Numbered from the stretch's first letter, positions 15,113 to 23,704 are shown. The stretch: DNA of 32,680 bases from Acidobacteriota bacterium (GCA_024641545.1 JAHECW010000045.1:1-32680), one strand, 5' to 3'. Translations and numbers: made by a program. Notes: generated by a model not told the origin, from the letters alone.

Positions 15113-16072
15113 TTATGACGAGATGATCGGCGTGATCTTGTGCCTCTTCAAATCGATGGTGTGATCGGTGGCGCAGTGCATGCACCTTCCGCGAATCGCG
15201 CCTTTATCGTTGCGGAAGTCGAGGTCGCGGGCGGCGCACGCGCCGCAGAAGTAGGACCGGGCAAATGCCCAATCCATGATCGTCTCCTTGTTCGTCGCCG
15301 CGGCCGCATCGAGCTGCCAGGTGAGCGAGTTGACGTTCTTGTTGTTGAACACGATCGGCATGTGGAAGTGGAGAACGATTCTGGTGTGACCCTTCTTCAC
15401 CACGAGACCGCCACCGAAATCGACGTCCTTGATGACCTCATAGGGGAGATAGACGAACACGCCGTCCATGAGCCCGAGCATCTGCCGGGAAGTCATGAGA
15501 ATGGGGCCCTCGGCGGCCTTGAGGAGAAGGAACGGGATCTCCTCCTGCGTCAAGGCGCCGCGAAACGCCTCGATATCGGACTCGGCGATGGGTCGTGATT
15601 CGAGGATCTGCTTGGCCCGTTCGTCCCATTCCTGCCGAATCTGCTCGGCCCGCTGCTGCGCCTCCTCGAGAGCCTGGTCGTTCCGTATCCTCCGGAGATC
15701 GTCCTTCTCCATCTTGGAGAACACCACGCCGCAACGGGAGCACTCGTCCATTCCGGCCTTTTGGACGAATCCGCAGGACGGGCACTGGGTCATCCCCCCG
15801 CCCATGGTTTCGCTGACCGAACGGGCAACCTCTTCCCTCGGTCGGACCTCGATTACGGCGCCGGCATCGCCGAGTGCGGAGACGATCAACTGCGCCTGGT
15901 CGAGGGGAAGGCTGTCGAAGATCGTGAAACCGACCTTCGACAGTACCTTTTGGCAGTCCGCGGTGGACCGGCCGGTGAGCCGCTCCATGGCGAGCACCAT
16001 TCGTGCGCGGCCCGCGCTGGACGCGTCCTTCAGACCAAGAAAAGCGATGTCGTACGAATAGGGTGTTTCCAT
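15113..16072 (-). CDS. Zinc-ribbon protein with L7/L12-like N-terminal domain
   Basis: The 319-residue protein has no signal peptide. Residues about 25-77 (RMVLAMERLTGRSTADCQKV to LGDAGAVIEVRP) resemble the C-terminal fold of ribosomal protein L7/L12. A zinc ribbon follows (C97-x2-C100, C111-x2-C114), then a charged helical segment. A middle domain includes PYEVIKDVDFGGGLVVKKGH, and a second Cys pair set follows (C276-x2-C279, C297-x2-C300). No enzyme motif is evident; it may bind nucleic acid or protein. ATG at 16072 is chosen over GTG at 16084 because GAGG is 6 nt upstream. The start region is divergent from the EnvC-like gene. Function is unknown. Confidence 0.75.
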   Translation of the reverse strand: METPYSYDIAFLGLKDASSAGRARMVLAMERLTGRSTADCQKVLSKVGFTIFDSLPLDQAQLIVSALGDAGAVIEVRPREEVARSVSETMGGGMTQCPSCGFVQKAGMDECSRCGVVFSKMEKDDLRRIRNDQALEEAQQRAEQIRQEWDERAKQILESRPIAESDIEAFRGALTQEEIPFLLLKAAEGPILMTSRQMLGLMDGVFVYLPYEVIKDVDFGGGLVVKKGHTRIVLHFHMPIVFNNKNVNSLTWQLDAAAATNKETIMDWAFARSYFCGACAARDLDFRNDKGAIRGRCMHCATDHTIDLKRHKITPIISS

Positions 16073-16094
16073 CCTTGACCTCACCGATCGCGGA

Positions 16095-16118
16095 CGGTCG
16101 GTGGGGTTGCACCGACCG
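16095..16118. repeat. 9-bp perfect inverted repeat between divergent genes
   Basis: CGGTCGGTG and CACCGACCG surround a 6-nt loop in the 187-bp gap between the zinc-ribbon and EnvC-like genes. It begins 22 bp from the zinc-ribbon start codon, a suitable place for an operator. There is no T tract. Confidence 0.4.
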
Positions 16119-16245
16119 CCGGACGAAGTGTTCCGGTCCAGTTTAGCCCGTTCCGGGCCGAAAACACCGTTTTTGCGGGTTCGACCTCGCCCCAGCCCGG
16201 TCGTGGGGGGCGATCGTCGGCGCCGCGCCGGGGGAACCGAGACGC

Positions 16246-16251
16246 TACAAT
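16246..16251 (+). promoter_or_regulatory. Candidate -10 box (TACAAT) of the EnvC-like gene
   Basis: TACAAT ends 8 nt before the ATG at 16260, where no ribosome binding site is found. This fits a leaderless or near-leaderless transcript. No convincing -35 is seen. Confidence 0.4.
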
Positions 16252-16259
16252 GAGCGCCG

Positions 16260-17414
16260 ATGAGACCGACGCCGACCGTTATTACTGCGCTGGTGCTGGT
16301 GGCGGCGGCGACCGCCTTCGGCCAGGAGCCCGCCGCGACCGACCAGCTTGTCGTGATTCGAAACCGAATCGGGAGTCTGGAACAGCGCCTGTCCGCGCTC
16401 GACGCCGAGAACCGGGGTCGGATCGAGGAGCGGGAACGGCTGACCTCGGAGCTCGAACTTGCAGAGGCGAAGGTCCGCGAGATCGAGCTTGTCCTTCAAC
16501 GCAGTCATGAAGAAGCTCAGGAAGTGGCGGGAACGGCGGCGAAGATCGCAACCGACCTCGAGCACCACCGGAAACTTCTCCGTGGCCATGTCGAGATCAT
16601 GGCGCTCCTCGGCAGGCCGGGAACCATGCAGCTGTTCTACGACGGGGCGCGAGGCGGCGATCTCGAGGGCGCCGTCAGCACGGTCGCCGTCTTGACCAGT
16701 GGCCAGCTTCGGTTGGTCGAGGAATACGGGGAACTCCACCGCCGGCGGAGCGAACGGCTCGCTGAGTTGAGTCGGATTTTGGAGCGGGCGCGAGAAGAGG
16801 CTGTGATGCTGGCGGCGCGGCGGGCAACGCTCGAAGAGGTGCGAAAGACCGTCGATCTCGAGATTCGCCGGTTGTCGAAATCGGCCCGGAGCGCCGAAAG
16901 CGAGCTCGAAGAGCTGCGTCAGCGCGAGCAGGCGCTCGAGCGGTTGCTCGAAACTCTCGGCGATCGTCGCCGTTTCACGGGCAAAGACGATATCCGCACG
17001 TTTCGCGGGGCGCTGCCGTGGCCCGTGCCGGGCCGGATCGTCCAGGGCTTCGGGAAGCACTACCTTCCCAGGTACTCGACCTATACGGTCTGCAACGGTC
17101 TCCGGTTTGCTTCGCCGAGCGGCGCCGAAGTGACCGCGATTTTTCCCGGAGAGGTGGCATACGCAAGGTTCTTCAAGGGTTATGGGAATATGGTCGTGAT
17201 CGACCACGGTCAGAATGTCTATTCGTTGGTAGCCGGTCTTGCTACAATTCACGTGCGGGTCAACCAGCGCGTGGACATGGGTTTACGGCTCGGTTTGGCG
17301 TCGCCGCCGACAGATGATGGCAATACCTACCTCGAGATACGGGTGGGGAAGAAACCACAGGATCCCCGGCGTTGGTTACAGTTGAGATCGGACATGAGTG
17401 ATTCCGGTGGTTGA
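16260..17414 (+). CDS. envC: EnvC-like murein hydrolase activator (coiled coil plus degenerate LytM domain)
   Basis: The 384-residue protein has a signal peptide (VITALVLVAAATAFGQ). Long coiled-coil segments follow (about 28-110 and 150-240, rich in Glu/Arg/Leu heptads), then a C-terminal M23/LytM fold from about residue 250. In that fold the usual metal ligands are missing: the H-x3-D site reads CNGLRFASPSG (278-288) and the HxH site reads YSLVAGL. E. coli EnvC also lacks these ligands and activates cell-division amidases instead of cutting peptidoglycan, so this protein is likely a non-catalytic amidase activator in the periplasm. The order EnvC, S41-like, YibQ is the familiar neighbourhood of this family. 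The symbol is given by domain layout and context. Confidence 0.8.
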   Translation: MRPTPTVITALVLVAAATAFGQEPAATDQLVVIRNRIGSLEQRLSALDAENRGRIEERERLTSELELAEAKVREIELVLQRSHEEAQEVAGTAAKIATDLEHHRKLLRGHVEIMALLGRPGTMQLFYDGARGGDLEGAVSTVAVLTSGQLRLVEEYGELHRRRSERLAELSRILERAREEAVMLAARRATLEEVRKTVDLEIRRLSKSARSAESELEELRQREQALERLLETLGDRRRFTGKDDIRTFRGALPWPVPGRIVQGFGKHYLPRYSTYTVCNGLRFASPSGAEVTAIFPGEVAYARFFKGYGNMVVIDHGQNVYSLVAGLATIHVRVNQRVDMGLRLGLASPPTDDGNTYLEIRVGKKPQDPRRWLQLRSDMSDSGG

Positions 17415-17564
17415 GGGGTGGTGTAAACCGGCGTGCGGGAGGAGCGATCGGCTCCCCGGCGACGAACCGCAGCGGCTTTTTCAGATCGTCCGGAACACGG
17501 CGGGATGGTTCCAGACGCCGGTGCGAACCCTCCGGTGCGGGCCCGAGAGAGGAGTCTCCTTCAG

Positions 17565-18692
17565 ATGAAGCGCTTTCGAATCGCGCTGCTCGTGACGTCG
17601 GTAGGTGTGATGGTGTTCTTTGCCGGTTTGCTGACCGCCGGATTGACCTCGAAAGAGAGTCTGTTCCAGGCGCTCGGAAATCTCGCCGAGGTTGTTCATC
17701 TGGTCGAGTCCGAGTATGTCGACGAACTCGATTCGGATGTGCTCGCTCTCTCCCTCGATGCGGGGATTCTGGAATCGGTCGATCCATGGGCGGCCGTGGT
17801 GACCGATGATCAGATCGAGCGCTACGGCGAGGTGTTTTCCAGCCCGCCGGCGTACGGCCTCGGGCTCTCTCTTCGTCTCGGGTCCGCCGCGGTCAGGGTC
17901 GTTTTTCCGGGCTCTCCTGCCGCCGCGTCGGGGCTGGTCACCTGGGAAGTGATCGAAAAGATCGACGGAGTCTATACCCGCGGTCGACCGCTGTGGCAGA
18001 TCGCTCTCGAGCTCTCCCAGCGTGAGGAGCGCGGCGAGACGGTCAATCTCACGGTGATGGACCGGCAGGTCGCCGAGCGCCGTGATGTCGTCCTGGGGCC
18101 TGCCGAATGGGTGCCGACCCACGCGCGGGCGGAAGAGATCGGCGACGTCCGGGTCCTGACGATCGAGAGCCTGACCAGCGGATCGGCGTCGGCGGTCAAA
18201 AAGCTGGTCGATGAAGGCGCTCCGATGATCCTCGATCTGCGGGGCCTCGTGTGGGGTCTCGAAGACCAGGCCGTCGCGGTCGCGGATCTGTTCGTCGGCG
18301 AGGGTACACTTGCCGCGTGGAAGGGACGCGAGGCGGGAAGCGCGACCATCGCAGCAACCGCTGACTCGTCCATGAGCCTGCCTTTGGTCTTGATCAACGG
18401 TGAAACTGAAGGTGCAGGCGAGATTCTGGCCGCCGCCCTGCAACGATCGGGCGCGGTGCTGCTCGGACAGTCAACCATGGGCCACGCACCCCACATGAAG
18501 GTCGTGCGCCGCGGTGATCTGAATCTCTGGATTCCCGTGGGACGGTGGCTCGGGCCCGACGACGAGCCGCTGCATGGGACCGGGCTCACACCCGCCGAGG
18601 ATGTCGAGCCGGCCGAGGAAGACGAGGAGGGGGATCCGATTCTCGAACGCGCCCTCGAAAAGCTCCGGCCTGCTCTCGCCGAGGCCGCCTGA
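17565..18692 (+). CDS. S41-family (CtpA-like) protein with both catalytic residues replaced
   Basis: The 375-residue protein has an N-terminal signal anchor (IALLVTSVGVMVFFAGLLTA). A PDZ domain lies at about 95-178 (VFPGSPAAASGL, EKIDGVYTRG), and the S41 core is at about 190-350. In carboxy-terminal processing proteases the nucleophile is the middle Ser of SASASE and the base is Lys of TFGKG. Here these segments read TEGAGE (281-286, Gly283 at the Ser site) and STMGHAP (His307 at the Lys site), so the canonical Ser/Lys dyad is absent. It is probably a scaffold or binding protein. The start at 17565 is supported by GAGAGGAG and the signal anchor; the frame is open upstream to 17433. It follows the envC-like gene and is 3 bp before the next gene. 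Confidence 0.82.
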   Translation: MKRFRIALLVTSVGVMVFFAGLLTAGLTSKESLFQALGNLAEVVHLVESEYVDELDSDVLALSLDAGILESVDPWAAVVTDDQIERYGEVFSSPPAYGLGLSLRLGSAAVRVVFPGSPAAASGLVTWEVIEKIDGVYTRGRPLWQIALELSQREERGETVNLTVMDRQVAERRDVVLGPAEWVPTHARAEEIGDVRVLTIESLTSGSASAVKKLVDEGAPMILDLRGLVWGLEDQAVAVADLFVGEGTLAAWKGREAGSATIAATADSSMSLPLVLINGETEGAGEILAAALQRSGAVLLGQSTMGHAPHMKVVRRGDLNLWIPVGRWLGPDDEPLHGTGLTPAEDVEPAEEDEEGDPILERALEKLRPALAEAA

Positions 18693-18695
18693 GTC

Positions 18696-19895
18696 ATGCC
18701 GGCCGCCGGCGGCAGGAAGAAGGCGACCCGGAAGCGCGCATCCAAGGCGACCGGATGGTCGTCGAAGGCGATCTGGATCGCAACCGCGGTTGTCGTGCTG
18801 AGCCTGGTTCTCTGGTGGGTGGTCCGACCGGGTCAGCCGCCGCCGGCCTCCCTGTCCCAAGGGCTCGAAGAGACGCTCCGTTCCACCGCCCTCGGCCACG
18901 GGGTGACGCCGGCGGGACTCGAGATCGATACGAAGATCCGGAAGATCGAAGGCACTTTTGTCCGCACCTGGAGGCTCCGGTTCCCAAACCCCGCCGCTCG
19001 TGAGGAGTTCATCGCCGAGGTCTCGATCCTCGGCGATCGGGATGGCATCACGGTGTCAGAGCCGGTTGTCGAGGTCGGGCGGGTAATCGGCCTGCGGATC
19101 GATCACGGCATCGAGGCGTTCGATCTCGAGCTGGAGCTCCAACGACAGGGACAGGCCTACTCGAGCCCCGAGATCATCGCGGTTCCGACGCAACCGCAGC
19201 CGACCGCGACGCCGCGGCCGGCCCCGCCGGAGGGCGCCCGGGGGCGTTTGGCGATCCTGCTCGACGACGCCGGTCAGCGCATGGAGCTCGTCGCCGCCGC
19301 CGCCGGGCTTCCACCCGAGATCGGTGTCGCTGTTCTTCCGTTTCTGCCGTACTCCACTCAGACCGCGGTCGAGATGCACGACGCCGGGCACGAAGTCTGG
19401 CTCCATCTTCCGATGGAGGCTGTAGGTGACAGCGACCCGGGCCCCGGCGCCTTGATGGTGGGCATGGCCGGCCAGGAGCTTCGCGATGGCGTCTTCATGG
19501 CGATCAACAATGTTCCTCACGTCGTCGGGGTCAACAACCACATGGGCTCGAAGGCCACCGCCAATCTGAGGATGATGACCTCGATTATGCAGGATTTGGC
19601 TTCCATGGATCTCGCTTTCCTCGATTCGCGAACGACGGTCGATACGGTGGCCGAGGAAGCGGCCCGGGCGCAAGGCGTCAAGACCGGCAGACGGCACGTC
19701 TTTCTCGACAACGAACGCACCGACGACGCGATTCGAAGCCAACTCGACGAGGCGGTCTATCGCGCCCGCATGGAGGGCGAGATCATCGCCATCGGGCACC
19801 TCAACGAAACCACCATCGCGGTGCTGGCCGAGGAGATCCCAGGTCTCGCAGCACGGGGAGTGGTGCTTGTACGGCCGACCGCCCTCCTGAGGTGA
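18696..19895 (+). CDS. YibQ-type divergent polysaccharide deacetylase
   Basis: The 399-residue protein has a basic N-terminus, one transmembrane segment (about 25-43), a roughly 140-residue linker region with a Pro-rich stretch (PTQPQPTATPRPAPP) and a divergent polysaccharide deacetylase domain from about residue 183. The domain shows the family marks RLAILLDDAG (D190, D191), WLHLPMEA (H237) and GVNNHMGSKAT (H282). The COG2861/YibQ family sits beside envC in many bacteria and is thought to act on envelope glycans, but its activity is not established. It starts 3 bp after the S41-like stop, so the two are translationally linked. The N-terminal anchor puts the domain in the periplasm. Confidence 0.85.
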   Translation: MPAAGGRKKATRKRASKATGWSSKAIWIATAVVVLSLVLWWVVRPGQPPPASLSQGLEETLRSTALGHGVTPAGLEIDTKIRKIEGTFVRTWRLRFPNPAAREEFIAEVSILGDRDGITVSEPVVEVGRVIGLRIDHGIEAFDLELELQRQGQAYSSPEIIAVPTQPQPTATPRPAPPEGARGRLAILLDDAGQRMELVAAAAGLPPEIGVAVLPFLPYSTQTAVEMHDAGHEVWLHLPMEAVGDSDPGPGALMVGMAGQELRDGVFMAINNVPHVVGVNNHMGSKATANLRMMTSIMQDLASMDLAFLDSRTTVDTVAEEAARAQGVKTGRRHVFLDNERTDDAIRSQLDEAVYRARMEGEIIAIGHLNETTIAVLAEEIPGLAARGVVLVRPTALLR

Positions 19896-19982
19896 TCTCG
19901 AGTGATCCGCGTCAGAGCGAATGCGCCGCGGCGGCCGGTGCGGCTCCTGCTCCGCAGGCCCGGCCCAAGAAGGCGGGGGTTG

Positions 19983-19988
19983 TACAAT
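19983..19988 (+). promoter_or_regulatory. Candidate internal -10 box upstream of cysS
   Basis: TACAAT lies 20 nt before the cysS start, so cysS may have its own promoter as well as readthrough from the envelope cluster. No clear -35 is seen. Confidence 0.3.
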
Positions 19989-20008
19989 CCCGAGTCCGGA
20001 GGATACGA

Positions 20009-21412
20009 ATGGCTTCGAAGCTGCGCCTTTACAACACACTGAACCGCCGACTCGAGGACTTCGAGCCGATCGAGCCGGGACATGCTCGGATCTATACCTG
20101 CGGTCCGACGATCTATGACTATCCACATATCGGGAACTATCGGACCTTCCTTTTCGAGGACATTCTTCGCCGCACCCTGAGAGTCCTCGGATTCGAGGTC
20201 ACCCAGGTTCAGAACCTGACCGATGTCGACGACCGCACGATCCAGCGGGCGAACGAAAACGGGATCTCCCTCCGCGAGTTCACGGATCCCTTCGCGAAGG
20301 CGTTTTTCGAAGATCTGGAGACCCTCCGGGTCGAGCCGGCCGAACACTATCCGCGCGCGACCGAGTACGTACCCGAGATGGTGGAGATCATCAAGCGTCT
20401 GGAGGCAGAGGGCCACACCTACCGGTCGGAAGGATCGATCTACTACCGCATCAGCACCTTCCCCGCGTACGGCAAGCTCTCCGGGATCAAACCCGAGAAG
20501 AATCTCGCCGGGGCGCGGATCGATGTCGATGACTACGAGAAGGACGATGCGCGGGACTTCGTGCTCTGGAAGGCGCCGAAAGAAGGCGAACCGGTCTGGG
20601 AGACCGACCTCGGGCCCGGTCGACCGGGTTGGCATATCGAGTGCTCGGCAATGGCGATGGCGCTTCTCGGCGAGACGTTCGACATTCACTGCGGCGGGGT
20701 CGACAACATCTTCCCGCACCACGAGAACGAGATCGCTCAGTCGGAAGGCGCCACCGGATGCGGGTTCGCGCGCTACTGGCTCCACGCGGAGCACCTCGTC
20801 GTCGAGGGCGAGAAGATGGCGAAGCGGGTGGGCAACTTTTTCACCCTGCGGGATTTGATCGACAAGGGGTTCGACCCGTTGGTGGTGCGCTATCTGCTGA
20901 TCTCGGTGCCGTACCGCCAGCGATTGAACTTCACCTTTGACGGTCTGCACGCGGCGGAACAGGCTATCGATCGGATCGCCAATACCCTGCGGCGGCTTGA
21001 AAACACCCCGCCCGTCGCCGGCGACGGGGACCTCGCCCAGGCGGATATCGATGCGTTCGATGAAGATTTCCGCGCGGCGCTCGGCGATGACCTCAACACC
21101 GCGCGCGCCCTCGCCGCGCTCCACAACCTGTTGCGGGTGGTCAACACGGCTCTCGACGGCGGTGGGATCGGTCAGGCCGGGAGGCAGGCGTTGGACGGTG
21201 CGTTCGCCGGGGCCGACTCGGTACTGGCGATCTTCCCCAAGGGCAAGTCCGACGCGGGAGCCGATGCAGAGATCGACGCACTCATCGAGGAGCGTGCGGC
21301 CGCACGAGGAAACAGGGACTTTGCCCGGGCCGACGCCATCCGCGACGAGCTCGCAGCGCAGGGCATCTCTCTGGAAGATACGCCCCACGGCACGGTGTGG
21401 CATCGAGAATGA
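20009..21412 (+). CDS. cysS: Cysteinyl-tRNA synthetase
   Basis: The 467-residue protein is a class I aminoacyl-tRNA synthetase that charges tRNA-Cys with cysteine in the cytoplasm. The zinc ligand C31 is in YTCGPT, the HIGH motif reads HIGN (40-43), further zinc ligands are in GWHIECSAM and NIFPHHENEIAQSE, and the KMSKS motif reads KMAKR (269-273). The C-terminal tRNA-binding helical region ends normally, and the length is typical. The ATG at 20009 is chosen over upstream in-frame starts because GGAGG lies about seven bases upstream and the family sequence begins there. It follows the YibQ-type gene by 113 bp. Confidence 0.97.
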   Translation: MASKLRLYNTLNRRLEDFEPIEPGHARIYTCGPTIYDYPHIGNYRTFLFEDILRRTLRVLGFEVTQVQNLTDVDDRTIQRANENGISLREFTDPFAKAFFEDLETLRVEPAEHYPRATEYVPEMVEIIKRLEAEGHTYRSEGSIYYRISTFPAYGKLSGIKPEKNLAGARIDVDDYEKDDARDFVLWKAPKEGEPVWETDLGPGRPGWHIECSAMAMALLGETFDIHCGGVDNIFPHHENEIAQSEGATGCGFARYWLHAEHLVVEGEKMAKRVGNFFTLRDLIDKGFDPLVVRYLLISVPYRQRLNFTFDGLHAAEQAIDRIANTLRRLENTPPVAGDGDLAQADIDAFDEDFRAALGDDLNTARALAALHNLLRVVNTALDGGGIGQAGRQALDGAFAGADSVLAIFPKGKSDAGADAEIDALIEERAAARGNRDFARADAIRDELAAQGISLEDTPHGTVWHRE

Positions 21413-21484
21413 GTAGGAAGGTGAGAGAGTGAGGAAGTTAGAAGGTTAGAAAGTGAGCGCTGACCTTCTCACTTCCGCGAGAAC
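21413..21484. repeat. Purine/pyrimidine-rich intergenic repeat, family copy 2
   Basis: AGGAAGGTGAGAGAGTGAGG and related purine runs are followed by GTGAGCGCTGACC and then a complementary CTTCTCACTTCC. The same words occur in the 5101-5262 and 31618-31728 repeats, but without the AGCGAGCG core. It fills the whole gap between the convergent cysS and crp genes and could act as a transcription barrier. Confidence 0.6.
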
Positions 21485-22156
21485 CTACTCCAGGAGGTTC
21501 TCGCGAATATAGGTGAACTTGCCCTTGTTCACCAGACCGAATCCCTCCTCGAACTCGTTGATGAGTCGAGAGACGGTTTCCCTGCTGGTACCGATCGAGT
21601 GGGCGATATCCGAGTGGGTCGGTCGCCGCACCACCACCCAACCGTTGCCGAGGCGTTGGCCGTGGTCGCGGGCAAGATCGAGGAGGTAGCGGGCAAGCCG
21701 CCCCGCAACGTCCATATACGCCAGCGACTCCATCTTCGCGTTGGCGCGCCGGAGCCGGCGGGAGAGAATCGCCATCAACCGGAGCGAGATCCGCGGGTTC
21801 GAATCCAAGAGACGCTGAAAGTCGGCCCGATTGATCACCAGCACCTCGACCGCGCTCAGAGTTACGACCGAGGCCGATCGAGGAGCGGATTCGAGCAGCG
21901 CCATCTCGCCGAAAACCTGGCCGGCGCCGAGAACGGTGAGGATGAACTCCTTGCCGTCCGATGAGGTGATGACGACCTTGACCCGACCGCTTGCCACCAC
22001 GAAGACCGCGTCGGCGGGATCGCCGGCGTGAAAGATGGTGGTGTCCTTGGCGAGCTTCTTGACCTGGGCGAGGGCCGTGAGATCGTCGAGCTCATCTTCG
22101 TGCATCTCGCCGAAGAGTTCGACACTCGCGAGGAGCGCACGGATGCGATCGCTCAT
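21485..22156 (-). CDS. Crp/Fnr-family transcription regulator
   Basis: The 223-residue protein has an N-terminal cyclic-nucleotide-binding fold whose phosphate-binding cassette reads FGEMALLESAPRSAS (G83, E84, R93, S94). That pattern is expected for cAMP binding. No cysteine cluster for an FNR-type iron-sulfur centre is seen. The C-terminal winged helix has the recognition helix TSRETVSRLINEF: R192, E193 and R197 align with the CRP residues that read the TGTGA half-site. A near-consensus site is found at 6899-6914. The start at 22156 is chosen because its ATG overlaps the stop of the preceding gene (ATGA) and GGGAG lies upstream; longer in-frame starts run into that gene. No adenylate cyclase gene is visible here. 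Confidence 0.88.
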   Translation of the reverse strand: MSDRIRALLASVELFGEMHEDELDDLTALAQVKKLAKDTTIFHAGDPADAVFVVASGRVKVVITSSDGKEFILTVLGAGQVFGEMALLESAPRSASVVTLSAVEVLVINRADFQRLLDSNPRISLRLMAILSRRLRRANAKMESLAYMDVAGRLARYLLDLARDHGQRLGNGWVVVRRPTHSDIAHSIGTSRETVSRLINEFEEGFGLVNKGKFTYIRENLLE

Positions 22157-23385
22157 GGACTTGCTCCCGACGTCGGATCGAGTACCGCGTTGACGACTGC
22201 TCCGCCGCTTGCCGGCGGCGGTATGGAAATACAACCAGAGCCTAGCACGTCCGAATCGGTGCACCACCTTGGAGCGGAAAGACCGAGCAACGACCTGGAT
22301 TTCTGGACGGCCTGGCGAACGGTGCCGAGGTCGGCCTCGGCGTTCGGGTAGAAGAGGTGTCCGCGCCGATCGGCGCTCATGATGCCGAGTCGGACGACCG
22401 TGATGATCTCTCGTTGACCCGCATGATCGACGATGTCGGACATCACCGGAACGGCGCCGCCGGGCATGGTCTCCAATCGAGGCAGAACCGATACCAGTAC
22501 GACCGCGAGGTCACCGCGGGTGAGATTGACGGCTGCCATGGCCCTTCGAGCATATTCCGGGAGGAGGGTCATGCGCCAACGTGTCTGGGCTCGATCCAGG
22601 GCCTCGCCGCGTCCGGGAAAGTCGTCGGGCAGCGAGGAGTAGCTCTCCATGGCGGATTGCCAGTCGCCGCGGCGTTCACCGATCTGGCCCTGCAGGAGCA
22701 CGGCCTCGGGCAGTGCCGATAGATCGGAGATGGTGGCCTCGGCTTCGTCGAGTTGGCCGTCGGAAAAGTAGATTCTCGCCTCGAGGAGGGCGGCGTCGCT
22801 GCGTTGCGGATCGAGCGCCCTGGCGGCCTCGAGTTCGATCATTGCAGCGCCGGTGTCGCTGGTCGCAAGGAGCTTTTCGGCGTTTGTGATTCGATCATCG
22901 ATCCACCGCCGCTCGAGGTCGGCGGCGCGTCCGCCCCACGGCGGTTCGGGCCACAGGCGGGCGCCGCGTCGAGCTGCGTCGAGGGCCGAGGCCTCGTTGC
23001 CGGCGTTCTCGGCCGCGACCGACAAGGTCATCCACGCCGCGGCGTAGGCGGGGAGCTCCCGGCAGAAGGCGGCGAGTTCGCCGACGGTGTCGGTCTCCCC
23101 CTTGACGATGCGGATCTGATATTTCAGCAACCGGGTGGGAGCGACATCAGGGGCGCGTTCCGCCCGCTTCAGGCTCTCGATCGGGTCGCCGGCGACGAGT
23201 TCCCGCCATCCCCGTTCGATCTTCTTCGCCTGGGACCTCTTGACGTCGGGAACTCCGGGACCGGCAAGCGGCGACGGAAAACCATGCCCGCTTCCGGCCT
23301 CGACCGACGGGTTCAAAAGGACCGCCGCGAAAAGCGCCCCAAGAGCGATCACGATCAACACCGAGGGTCGATGTGCGGTCGTCAT
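22153..23385 (-). CDS. Exported TPR-like protein with S-layer-homology-like C-terminus
   Basis: The 410-residue protein has a signal peptide or anchor (SVLIVIALGALFAAVLL). A helical TPR-like region spans about 60-280 (WMTLSVAAENAGNEASALDA, IELEAARALDPQRSDAALLEARIYFSDGQLDEAE). From about residue 290 a segment reads LTRGDLAVVLVSVLPRL, then IVDHAGQREIITVVRLGIM and LFYPNAEADLGTVRQAV, the spacing and residues of an SLH-like domain. It may therefore bind the cell wall, but this is a resemblance only. The ATG at 23385 is the start that places the hydrophobic segment at the N-terminus; an alternative ATG at 23460 would overlap hfq. The stop overlaps the crp start (ATGA), so both are translated together. 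Confidence 0.7.
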   Translation of the reverse strand: MTTAHRPSVLIVIALGALFAAVLLNPSVEAGSGHGFPSPLAGPGVPDVKRSQAKKIERGWRELVAGDPIESLKRAERAPDVAPTRLLKYQIRIVKGETDTVGELAAFCRELPAYAAAWMTLSVAAENAGNEASALDAARRGARLWPEPPWGGRAADLERRWIDDRITNAEKLLATSDTGAAMIELEAARALDPQRSDAALLEARIYFSDGQLDEAEATISDLSALPEAVLLQGQIGERRGDWQSAMESYSSLPDDFPGRGEALDRAQTRWRMTLLPEYARRAMAAVNLTRGDLAVVLVSVLPRLETMPGGAVPVMSDIVDHAGQREIITVVRLGIMSADRRGHLFYPNAEADLGTVRQAVQKSRSLLGLSAPRWCTDSDVLGSGCISIPPPASGGAVVNAVLDPTSGASP

Positions 23386-23440
23386 TGCGCCGTATCCGCC
23401 TTCATCGTGATCGGCCGCCGGATGCGAATCGCCGCGGCCG

Positions 23441-23704
23441 TCAATCGCCGGCGTTTTCATCCTGCAGCGGGGCGTTTGGATAACCCCCGACCCCGACAGG
23501 GGAGACGCTCGCCACGGCGTGCTTGTAGACCAGTTGTTCCTGACCGTGGTTCTCGAGAACGACGGCATAGCGATCGAACCGCTTGAGAACTCCGGTCAGG
23601 CGCTTGCCGCTGATCAGGTAGACGTGAACCGTGCGCGATTCCTTGCGAAGCTGATAGAAAAACGGATCTTGGATGTTGATTGAACTGCTCGCGGGTTTGC
23701 TCAT
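23441..23704 (-). CDS. hfq: RNA chaperone Hfq
   Basis: The 87-residue protein is an Sm-fold RNA chaperone. The Sm1 region runs INIQDPFFYQLRKESRTVHV and continues through GKRLTGVLKRFDRYAVVLEN; the Sm2 signature YKHAVASV matches YKHAIS of the family. The short tail NAPLQDENAGD is acidic. Hfq hexamers pair small RNAs with mRNAs. The start at 23704 overlaps the miaA stop (ATGA), the conserved miaA-hfq order seen in many bacteria. The frame is also open upstream to 23737, but those residues are miaA sequence in another frame. This makes small-RNA control likely in this organism. Confidence 0.95.
   Translation of the reverse strand: MSKPASSSINIQDPFFYQLRKESRTVHVYLISGKRLTGVLKRFDRYAVVLENHGQEQLVYKHAVASVSPVGVGGYPNAPLQDENAGD

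Noticed and set aside
16250-16510. 86-codon frame starting 10 nt before the EnvC-like start
   Set aside because: It is in a different frame over the EnvC coding sequence, is Arg-rich without a domain, and its ATG overlaps the -10 box.
17433-17564. Upstream extension of the S41-like gene (in-frame start at 17433)
   Set aside because: The extra 44 residues are Arg/Pro-rich and would precede a signal anchor; the ribosome binding site and hydrophobic segment point to 17565.
19757-21403. 548-codon minus-strand frame opposite cysS
   Set aside because: cysS is certain from its motifs. The antisense frame has no signal, start context or recognisable domain.
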